From NCBI GenBank assembly GCA_030642205.1, contig DAOWOF010000024.1:1-16745 (forward strand): a DNA stretch of 16,745 nt, read 5' to 3'. Position 1 is the first letter of the stretch. Each line of letters starts with the position of its first letter. Source of the stretch: Desulfobacteraceae bacterium. Its GTDB lineage: Bacteria > Desulfobacterota > DSM-4660 > Desulfatiglandales > Desulfatiglandaceae. Position numbers and translations under genes: made by a program. Below are positions 1 to 5,541 of the stretch, one piece after another. The notes beneath the pieces were generated by a model, which was not told the origin of the DNA, searched no databases, and saw only the letters and a program-made list of their open reading frames with translations.

Positions 1-594
1 CACTTTCTGAAACCGGATTTAACAGTTGAAGATTATAGCAGGAATCATTATGAGGAAGTTGGTGATTTTATTGGCAAACCCTACGAAATCAAGGGAAAAA
101 ATATTCTAGAGGATTCCGTTACATTTAATCTGTCAAGAAAATCATCATTGGGACCAGATTTTTTAACCCTGAGAAAAATTTTTAAAGTAAAAAAATCCTG
201 TCTCACTGCAGACTATCTATTTGATTGGCATGGCAATGAATCTTATACATCCATGTTTGGTTGTGAATTTAATCTTTCCCTGTTTTCCGATCAGGATAAA
301 AAACGCTATTATTTTTTGCCTGAAACAGGTCGTAGACGGGAAATAGCCGACATAGGCGTTGAGGAGGATATAACTCAATTCGACTTGGTAAATAGTCCGG
401 ATAAGCTTATATATCGCTTTTCCTTTTCCTCTCCGGTAAGTATCTGGTTTTTTCCAATTATGACCATATCCAAATCGGAAGATGGTTTTGAACGAACCTA
501 TCAAGGCTCCAGCCTTCTCTTTTGTCAATTACTAGACTTTAATAAAGGAGAAGATATCAAATTCCAATTACAACTTGAACTCAATGAGATATAA
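1..594 (+). CDS. GH57 alpha-amylase / 4-alpha-glucanotransferase, C-terminal part (5' truncated)
   Basis: The reading frame is open from the first base, so the gene starts outside the window; 197 C-terminal residues are visible. They resemble the C-terminal DUF1926-type beta domain of GH57 enzymes, which cleave and transfer alpha-1,4-glucan chains. Recognisable pieces are a DF/Y-x-R…Y-E-E-x-GDF block near fragment residues 10-25, a FGCEFNLSL strand at about 86-94, and the hallmark FP-x-x-T-I-S-K-S-E-D-GFE-R-T-YQG block at about 151-169. The catalytic GH57 barrel is not in the window, so activity cannot be checked. An internal TTG at 148 could be mistaken for a start, but the homology runs through it. 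It converges on the TPR gene 41 bp away, with no clear terminator between them. The family call is confident; amylase versus glucanotransferase is not resolvable. Confidence 0.88.
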   Translation, partial: HFLKPDLTVEDYSRNHYEEVGDFIGKPYEIKGKNILEDSVTFNLSRKSSLGPDFLTLRKIFKVKKSCLTADYLFDWHGNESYTSMFGCEFNLSLFSDQDKKRYYFLPETGRRREIADIGVEEDITQFDLVNSPDKLIYRFSFSSPVSIWFFPIMTISKSEDGFERTYQGSSLLFCQLLDFNKGEDIKFQLQLELNEI

Positions 595-635
595 TGCCTG
601 AGGTCAAAATTCATGCCTGAGTCGCACTATATATC

Positions 636-1289
636 TTATTGATTTTTTAACTCCTGGTTTACAAAAAGAAGGAATTGTTTAGCCCTGATATCAGATGGAT
701 CAATCTTTAATACCCTTTGGAATTCAGTCATTGCCTTTTCGTAATGGCCTTGCTTGCACCATGTTAAGCCTCTGATAATATAAGCATCAGCATACATTGG
801 ATTGATCTCAATAGCCTTGTTATAATCGGACATTGCCTTATTATAATTGCCCTGCATATACAATACAAGACCTCTGCCATAATAGGCCCTCGAGAATCTC
901 GGATTAAGCTCAATTGTTCTGGTATAATTGTCTATAACCTTGGTGTAATTGCCTTTCTTAAACTCCGCGAAGCCTCTGCCATAATAGGCCTTGGCATACC
1001 TGGGATTAATTTTAATAGCCTTGCTATAATCTCCAATTGCTTTATCGTAATCGCCTTTCATAAACCATACAAGGCCACGGCTAAAATATGTCTTGGCAAA
1101 TCTCGGATTATCCTCTATCCTTGAAAAAATATTGATTACATTCTCGGAACTGCTACTATTCAAAGATGCCAATTTTCTTTGTTGTTTATCCTCTGACGCA
1201 TTATATATATAGCCTGAAGCACCAGAGTAAAAAAGCAACAAGGATATAACAACCAGTAAAAATATGTAAGGCCTTATCTTGCGTTCCAT
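636..1289 (-). CDS. Membrane-anchored or exported TPR-repeat protein
   Basis: A 217-residue protein. An N-terminal hydrophobic segment (about residues 8-27) after a positively charged start is a signal anchor or signal peptide. After a Ser/Asn-rich linker come four exact 34-residue tetratricopeptide repeats (about 64-97, 98-131, 132-165, 166-199). They carry the usual pattern of A-x-x-Y-x-x-RG, G-x-Y-x-K-A and A-I-x-I-NP. TPRs form a helical scaffold for protein binding, so this is probably an envelope-located adaptor; the partner is unknown. The ATG start is set by a strong GGAGG about 10 bases upstream. The gene stands alone, with an 836-bp gap upstream and a convergent GH57 gene downstream. 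No catalytic domain is visible. Confidence 0.85.
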   Translation of the reverse strand: MERKIRPYIFLLVVISLLLFYSGASGYIYNASEDKQQRKLASLNSSSSENVINIFSRIEDNPRFAKTYFSRGLVWFMKGDYDKAIGDYSKAIKINPRYAKAYYGRGFAEFKKGNYTKVIDNYTRTIELNPRFSRAYYGRGLVLYMQGNYNKAMSDYNKAIEINPMYADAYIIRGLTWCKQGHYEKAMTEFQRVLKIDPSDIRAKQFLLFVNQELKNQ

Positions 1290-1477
1290 CCTTTATTATC
1301 CTCCCTTTGCTGCTTTAATTCAGTGGTGCCCATCAACCAATGGCCAATGTCAGCCATCATGGTGGACAAAAAAATAATTTAAAACCTGAACAGATATATC
1401 TCCCCAATTTTGATATCAGGCTTAAAATTTTAAATTTTCTGATTCTTCGCTCAAGTATTATTTCGTATGATTATTAA

Positions 1478-1645
1478 AGGGTTAACATAAAAACAGAAAA
1501 AAATGGCTGGATTGAATTTTTAACAAAACCCGACGTGAAAAAAGGAAAAGTACTATTACAAAAAAAGAACCCTTTCGCTTTACGACAAAAAATACATGCA
1601 GCTTTGAAAGCAGGTTTTAATGAACTTCAAAAGTTACATGCCTAA
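1478..1645 (+). pseudogene. Unidentified coding remnant, about 55 codons
   Basis: A frame open from the stop at 1475-1477 to TAA at 1643-1645 encodes a lysine-rich peptide that reads like the C-terminus of a real protein. It contains NPFALRQKI and then an amphipathic helix ending LQKLHA. There is no ATG, GTG or TTG with a ribosome-binding site at its left end. It is therefore more likely the tail of a broken gene, perhaps mobile-element derived given its surroundings, than a small gene. I do not recognise the family. Confidence 0.3.
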
Positions 1646-1810
1646 CATCAATTAATATAATATTCAGGCAAAATGGTCAAGTGGATATCCCTCGGAAGCT
1701 TATAAATTGAGTTTTTTGATGAGCAAGACATATTCTTGATGTTCAGGGGGATTGAAAAATCGCAGTTTGTGGTCTTTCAAGGCATATCACCAGAAAATTG
1801 ATTTGGGTAA

Positions 1811-1844
1811 GGACTTGTCCAACTTATTTCCGGACAACTCCTAA
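1811..1844. repeat. 34-bp palindromic dispersed repeat, copy 1
   Basis: Two arms, AGGACTTGTCC (with the preceding A at 1810) and GGACAACTCCT, pair with a single mismatch around the core AACTTATTTC. The same sequence with a few changes recurs at 2815-2850 and 5500-5534 in the same orientation, and flanking sequence is not shared. It resembles a REP-type intergenic repeat or a minimal inverted-repeat element. Confidence 0.8.
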
Positions 1845-1934
1845 GCTGATAGAGAGATGACGCGATCTACCGGACAGGAGATCTCTGAACCGCTATGACT
1901 TTTCTGCCTAGGCTGGGTACAAGGTTTTGTTTGC

Positions 1935-2070
1935 TAGGGTTGATTCTAACTTCGGCCACCTTACTTCGTAGATTGTCAAGTAACCGAGAATAAAGACTAT
2001 CAATTTAATTGATTAGGGTCCTGTGGCTTCCTATTATGAAATTAGTGGCCGAAGTTAGAATCAAGCCCTA
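1935..2070. mobile_element. MITE-like element with 25-bp terminal inverted repeats
   Basis: The left end (1935-1959) and right end (2045-2070) are near-perfect inverted copies, both reading TAGGG…TTGATTCTAACTTCGG inwards with one extra base in the right copy. They enclose about 85 bp with no coding capacity. The ends start with TA followed by GGG, which would fit a TA target duplication as used by IS630/mariner-type transposases; the TA duplication is inference. The inner 12-mer CTAACTTCGGCC occurs again at 15869-15880. Confidence 0.65.
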
Positions 2071-2125
2071 CAATAACAATAATCAAACAGAAATATCGAT
2101 CAGCCTTGTATCAGTAGCAAAGATA

Positions 2126-2452
2126 TTATTCTCCAAGGTATATACTTAGTAGAACAGGAAAATCATCCATCCCCGCATCTGCGAAAATTGATAAGTTAAT
2201 ATTATTAACCTTTGAGGTAATGGCCAAGGCCAGCATTTGCTTGACTCTGTAGTCAAACGCGAACCATTTTTTTGTAAATTCAGGGGAGCCTCCTTTATCC
2301 GTTAACATTATCATAGCATTTTTTGACGATAAGCCTATTTTATCTACTGAACAAACATACCACCTACCATCAGCATGAGCATTAACCGTAGCAAAGCAGC
2401 ATATAATACTAATAACGGCTATTATAGCTAATTTAGTTTTAATCGATCTCAT
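2126..2452 (-). CDS. Small secreted protein of unknown function
   Basis: A 108-residue protein. The first 27 residues form a classical signal peptide: a basic MRSIKTK start, a hydrophobic core, and a cleavage site after an A-H-A motif before DGRWYV. The mature part is about 80 residues with the pattern WYVCSVDKIG … MLTDKGG-x-PEFTKKWF … MLALAITS. It looks like a small compact beta-rich exported domain with a single cysteine. I recall similar short W-Y-x-C / L-T-D / W-F proteins in several bacteria but can attach no function. The ATG start is well supported by GGAGG about 10 bases upstream. It lies alone between two element-rich gaps. Confidence 0.7.
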   Translation of the reverse strand: MRSIKTKLAIIAVISIICCFATVNAHADGRWYVCSVDKIGLSSKNAMIMLTDKGGSPEFTKKWFAFDYRVKQMLALAITSKVNNINLSIFADAGMDDFPVLLSIYLGE

Positions 2453-2975
2453 TGTTATATAACCTCCATTAATAATGTTTAATCAGGCAATGCCCAATAT
2501 TGGCTCACAGCCATTTACTTGAATCTGTTTCTAATAATAATTAATCGGAATCAGGGTGCTATAACTTTAGAAAAAAATGATAGTAGAAACAGTAAACACT
2601 CGGCCAGTGACCAGTCAGGCAGGGAAAAATTATGCTGGCAGGAATCTGGACACTTGACCGCGAAAATCAGGTTCCGATATTTATTCCGTTTCTTTGCTCT
2701 TTAATAACAGGGGTACCCTCTTTATTTGACACTCTCAGATTATTACGATAATGTGTGTGTATCAAATTAACCTATTACATTCATAGATTACGCTTTTTAT
2801 ATGAAAGAACTATCAGGAGTTGTCTAACTTATTTCTGGCCAACTCCTTAGTGAGGAATACCTAAAGGATTATGGAGCCTTTGTTCATAAATGAATTTATC
2901 AAGAGAACTGGAAGTGACTCACAATGGTGAAAAAATAGCTATTTTAGCTCAAGGGAATCGGAGGTCTTTTTTAGG
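2453..2975. other. 523-bp intergenic stretch with palindromic repeat copy 2
   Basis: There is no convincing gene. A 61-codon frame at 2519-2704 starts with TTG, has no ribosome-binding site and resembles nothing. The second palindromic repeat is at 2815-2850. A 30-codon ATG frame at 2890-2982 runs into the start of the lipoprotein gene and may be an antitoxin-like remnant. A good Shine-Dalgarno sequence, GGAGG at 2960-2964, serves the lipoprotein gene. Confidence 0.5.
2815..2850. repeat. 34-bp palindromic dispersed repeat, copy 2
   Basis: The arms AGGAGTTGTCT and GGCCAACTCCT surround AACTTATTTCT. They match copy 1 (1811-1844) and copy 3 (5500-5534) with a few substitutions. Arm pairing has one mismatch and one G-U type pair. 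It lies between the small secreted protein gene and the lipoprotein gene. Confidence 0.8.
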
Positions 2976-3386
2976 ATGCTGAAACTTAGGTTGTTTATTT
3001 TAACATGTGTAATCTCCATGCTATGTGGCTGCGGGGCTGTTGTACTTTTTGGGGTCGGTTCAGCAGCCGGTGTTGCAGGGCTTAAGTATTATGAAGGCAC
3101 ATTAACGGTAGTATTCGATGCCTCTTTAGAGAATACATGGAATGCAAGCATAAAAACTTTTAAGGAGCTGGGTTTTGTAATTGAGAGTTCAAAACATGAT
3201 CTGACATTGGGCAAGATTAAAGGAAAGACTCCTGATCAAAAATTGGTCTCCATATCAGTTAAATATCTGACATCCCGGCAAACGGAGGGCGTTATCAGGG
3301 TCGGTATTTTTGGAGATGAGAGTGCTTCCAGGATTATTATGGATAAAATCAAGTATATTCTGTCCAGGAAAGAATATACTGGTTAG
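2976..3386 (+). CDS. DUF3568-like lipoprotein
   Basis: A 136-residue protein beginning with a lipoprotein signal peptide. The lipobox L-C-G-C places the acylated cysteine at residue 19, followed by a small Gly/Ala/Val stretch. The mature domain has the DUF3568 pattern: a Y-Y-E-G-x-L-T-V-x-F-D-A-S-L-E-x-T-W opening, K-E-L-G-F-V-I-E-S-S, then a charged alternating beta region and I-R-V-G-I-F-GDE-x-x-S-R-I-I-M-D-K-I near the end. The family is a small periplasmic or outer-membrane lipoprotein of unknown role. GGAGG lies 11 bases before the ATG. The stop is only 4 bp from the stop of the convergent gene at 3391, with no terminator hairpin between them. Confidence 0.8.
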   Translation: MLKLRLFILTCVISMLCGCGAVVLFGVGSAAGVAGLKYYEGTLTVVFDASLENTWNASIKTFKELGFVIESSKHDLTLGKIKGKTPDQKLVSISVKYLTSRQTEGVIRVGIFGDESASRIIMDKIKYILSRKEYTG

Positions 3387-3390
3387 CCCG

Positions 3391-3723
3391 CTAGGAGGCT
3401 ATCTTGAGCTTTTCAATCATATCCTGGCCGAAATTGACAATATAATCTCTCTGTTGAGGGGTACAATAGGCAAGGCAAGAGCAAGTCATTTTCTTCAGTG
3501 TTCGGACAAAAAACTCCAACTTAACCCAATTTTGACCAATTTCAATGGCAAATACATGGGGCTGGCAGTCAACATGATATTGTTGATCGCCGCTTAAGAG
3601 ATCATCTGGAATCTCCAGCCAAAAAACTTGTTCCAGATTGGATTTTATGGCCCTTTTTTTTAAAAAAGTATTGATTTTTTTTATATCATCAGATGATATT
3701 TCATCAATAAGATATGATCTCAT
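3391..3723 (-). CDS. Conserved-type cytosolic protein with cysteine cluster, unknown function
   Basis: A 110-residue soluble protein with no signal or membrane segment. It has an N-terminal helical part (MRSYLIDEISSDDIKKI), a middle strand region (VFWLEIPDDLL), and then D-C-Q-P-H (Cys53, His56), followed by W-V-K-L-E-F-F-V-R and a C-S-C-x3-C group (Cys81, Cys83, Cys87). The Cys/His set could bind a metal; this is inference. I do not recognise a named family, although the text has the look of a short conserved protein. Its start codon overlaps the stop of the upstream membrane-protein gene (ATGA, 3720-3723), so the two are probably translated together. No Shine-Dalgarno sequence is evident, which fits coupling. 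Confidence 0.72.
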   Translation of the reverse strand: MRSYLIDEISSDDIKKINTFLKKRAIKSNLEQVFWLEIPDDLLSGDQQYHVDCQPHVFAIEIGQNWVKLEFFVRTLKKMTCSCLAYCTPQQRDYIVNFGQDMIEKLKIAS

Positions 3724-4064
3724 TGGGAATTATGCGCTCCTTGTTGTTCAATTTTATGCCCCCAAAAAAATGCGTCAAAAACAGAATAAAGCCATACAAC
3801 ACAAGTAATAAAAAAAATAAACTTAATGCTTGCGCATTCAGTATTTAAAATGAGGGCAAATAATGCTTGTGGATTGAGACTAGAAGTATCAACGCCTTCC
3901 AGAACAGTCTTGATTAGCCGATAGGATGTTATAAGGTTGGTAATCATGAGTATTAAAATAACAGCCAGAATTATAAGACCTTTTTTTAGCTGCTGGTTTA
4001 AAATTTGGCCCAGCCCAGGAATAACAAGGGCTGAAGATAGGGCTGAAATATATGCTTTTTTCAT
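3720..4064 (-). CDS. Small integral membrane protein, unknown function
   Basis: A 114-residue protein. An N-terminal segment with S-A-L-V-I-PGLGQ-x-L-N-Q-Q-L-KKG precedes a strong hydrophobic helix at about 29-48, and a second membrane helix spans about 80-100. The PGLGQ…KKG motif is seen at the start of several small bacterial membrane families (DUF5683/TM2-like), so that relation is a guess. The C-terminus is polar and probably cytosolic. It is the first gene of a two-gene unit with the cysteine-bearing protein, joined by a 4-bp ATGA overlap. The ATG at 4064 is preceded by only a weak AGGA about 14 bases away. Confidence 0.7.
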   Translation of the reverse strand: MKKAYISALSSALVIPGLGQILNQQLKKGLIILAVILILMITNLITSYRLIKTVLEGVDTSSLNPQALFALILNTECASIKFIFFITCVVWLYSVFDAFFWGHKIEQQGAHNSQ

Positions 4065-4135
4065 CTATTATCTATTTTTTCCTAATTTAGATTAAAAAAA
4101 TTATTTTGCCTGTAAATACATTATTTGTCAAGTGA

Positions 4136-4417
4136 GGGATAAGTTCTCCAGCTGCTGTACGTCCTGAACCTGCCAATAAACTCAGTGCTAAAGAAAGAAA
4201 TCTTATCCTTGAAACATGCAACAATAAAGACTTTGCCAGCCTTCCGCCGACACAGATCGTTCCAACACTTGCCGATAGAGGTGAGTACATAGGATCAGAA
4301 TCAACATTTTACAGAATATTGAGAGAGTCAGAATAGCAGCATCACCGTGGGAAAACATCTTTATTATATAAAAAAACTCCTAAAAGTTTTTGTGCATCAG
4401 CTCCTTGCCAAGTCTAA
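4136..4417 (+). pseudogene. IS3-family transposase (OrfB) remnant with in-frame stop
   Basis: Translating from 4136 gives a clear piece of an IS3-group OrfB: RPEPANKLSAKER, then TCNNKDFASLPPTQIVP, LADRGEYIGSES and TFYRILRE. This is the helix-turn-helix-like stretch found just before the DDE integrase core. A TAG at 4334-4336 interrupts it. Beyond the stop the frame continues with QHHRG and later an S-A-P-C-Q-V that corresponds to the usual G-P-N-Q-V just before the catalytic W-D-I-T block. The catalytic core and the gene's 5' part are missing, so it is a dead fragment. An opposite-strand frame at 4087-4290 is only its antisense shadow. No flanking inverted repeats were found. Confidence 0.85.
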
Positions 4418-4633
4418 TCCTTTTTTACTATTTATCTGGGATAATTATTCAACTTTAATCTACCACTATATGTCAAGGGGAACCCAAATGTTTTTTGTAA
4501 ATATTGCATGATAGAAGCATAAAGTCAAAATCATTAATTATGATAATAACAAGTTAAATCGCAATAAATATTAAATATAATATAGTATTTCGAAAAATAA
4601 CATATGCTCCTTTAATTTAATCGCAATAACCTC
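4418..4633. other. AT-rich upstream region of panB with a 14-bp direct repeat
   Basis: No coding sequence is visible. The most distinct structure is a direct repeat TTAAATCGCAATAA (4554-4567) / TTTAATCGCAATAA (4616-4629), 62 bp apart and with one mismatch. The second copy ends 4 bases before the panB -35 box. These could be regulator sites or upstream-element-like AT tracts. Confidence 0.4.
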
Positions 4634-4660
4634 TTGACATCTATATAGTTGAGGTATAAT
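4634..4660 (+). promoter_or_regulatory. Sigma-70 type promoter of panB
   Basis: A perfect TTGACA (4634-4639) and a perfect TATAAT (4655-4660) are separated by 15 bp, slightly short of the usual 17. Transcription would start near 4667, about 45 bases before the panB ATG. AAGGAA at 4698-4703 is the ribosome-binding site, 8 bases from the start codon. Confidence 0.7.
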
Positions 4661-4711
4661 TTATAATTAATTGCTATTTTTTTTAAAATCCAAATATAAG
4701 GAAACTATGCA

Positions 4712-5500
4712 ATGAAAAAAAAGATTACCATAACCGAGCTCCTTAAAATGAAAAAAAATAATGAAAAGATAGCTGCTCTGACCGCCTATGACTTTCCATT
4801 TGCGGAAATCGTTGAAGATTCAGGAGTCCATATAATACTCGTCGGGGATTCACTTGGAATGGTTGTCCAGGGAGAGGAAAGTACTTTGCCTGTAACAATG
4901 GATGAAATGATTTACCATACAAAGATGGTTTCAAAAGCGGCAAAGCATGCAATGGTTGTAGGAGACATGCCTTTTATGTCTTACCAGGCAGGTATGGATC
5001 AAGCTCTTTATAATGCGGGTCGATTCTTAAAGGAAGCCGGCGCGACCGCGGTTAAACTTGAGGGTGGCGTAACTGTCTCTCCTTTGATCAAGGAAATTTC
5101 TAATGCCGGAATTCCTGTACAGGCTCACATTGGTCTTACTCCACAATCAGTTCATCAGATGGGAGGCTATAAAGTCCAGCGTGATGAAGAGAGACTCCTT
5201 TCAGATGCCAAAAAAGTTGAAGCAGCTGGAGCCTTTTCTGTTGTCCTGGAAGGCATTCCGGCAGATATATCCATAAAAATTACCAAGACCCTGAAAATTC
5301 CTACAATCGGTATAGGCGCGGGCCCTGACTGCGATGGGCAAATACTGGTCTTGCATGACCTTCTTGGTTTGAATAGGCGACACCTCCCAAAATTTGTCAA
5401 ACAATACGTAAACCTGGGTGACATGGCCAGAGATGGGATAAAAAAATATGTATCAGAAGTCCAGTCTGGAAAATTTCCAACAGAAGAGCACTGTTACTAG
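4712..5500 (+). CDS. panB: 3-methyl-2-oxobutanoate hydroxymethyltransferase (ketopantoate hydroxymethyltransferase)
   Basis: PanB transfers a hydroxymethyl group from 5,10-methylenetetrahydrofolate to 2-oxoisovalerate to make ketopantoate, the first committed step of pantothenate and CoA synthesis in the cytosol. The 262 residues cover the full-length family (about 260-280). Metal-binding acids are visible as Asp46 in VGDSLGMV, Asp85 in VGDMPFMSY and Glu117 in VKLEGG. The catalytic base is Glu180 in VLEGIP. Other signatures are AHIGLTPQS (about 138-146), the T-I-G-I-G-A-G-P-D-C-D-GQ-I-L-V block, and the C-terminal F-P-T-E-E-H. The start has a good AAGGAA site and a promoter. No panC or panD lies next to it, so the pathway genes are scattered. 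The stop codon TAG overlaps the beginning of palindromic repeat copy 3. Confidence 0.97.
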   Translation: MKKKITITELLKMKKNNEKIAALTAYDFPFAEIVEDSGVHIILVGDSLGMVVQGEESTLPVTMDEMIYHTKMVSKAAKHAMVVGDMPFMSYQAGMDQALYNAGRFLKEAGATAVKLEGGVTVSPLIKEISNAGIPVQAHIGLTPQSVHQMGGYKVQRDEERLLSDAKKVEAAGAFSVVLEGIPADISIKITKTLKIPTIGIGAGPDCDGQILVLHDLLGLNRRHLPKFVKQYVNLGDMARDGIKKYVSEVQSGKFPTEEHCY

Positions 5501-5534
5501 GGAGTTATCCAACTTATTTCCAGACAAGTCCTAA
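5500..5534. repeat. 34-bp palindromic dispersed repeat, copy 3, at the panB stop
   Basis: The arms GGGAGTTATCC and AGACAAGTCCT surround AACTTATTTCC, in the same orientation as the copies at 1811-1844 and 2815-2850. This copy is the most diverged in its arm pairing. It fills most of the 41-bp gap between the convergent panB and recD genes, and its first base is the G of the panB TAG stop. As RNA it could act as a weak hairpin for either gene. Confidence 0.75.
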
Positions 5535-5541
5535 ACAATGG

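Larger units (their letters stand above)
1290..2125. other. 836-bp intergenic stretch filled with element debris
   Basis: No intact gene was found on either strand. From left to right it holds the upstream region of the TPR gene, an unidentified coding remnant (1478-1645), the first copy of the 34-bp palindromic repeat (1811-1844), and a MITE-like element (1935-2070). The remaining AT-rich sequence shows nothing I can name. The pattern suggests repeated insertion and decay. Confidence 0.6.

Noticed and set aside
2519..2704. 61-codon plus-strand open frame
   Set aside because: TTG start without a Shine-Dalgarno sequence, unusual composition and no recognisable motif; treated as noncoding.
3310..3597. 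95-codon plus-strand open frame overlapping two genes
   Set aside because: It overlaps the lipoprotein end in another frame and runs antisense through the cysteine-bearing gene; both of those have better coding evidence.
4087..4290. 67-codon minus-strand open frame
   Set aside because: It is antisense to a clear IS3 transposase remnant on the plus strand, has no ribosome-binding site and no protein-like features.
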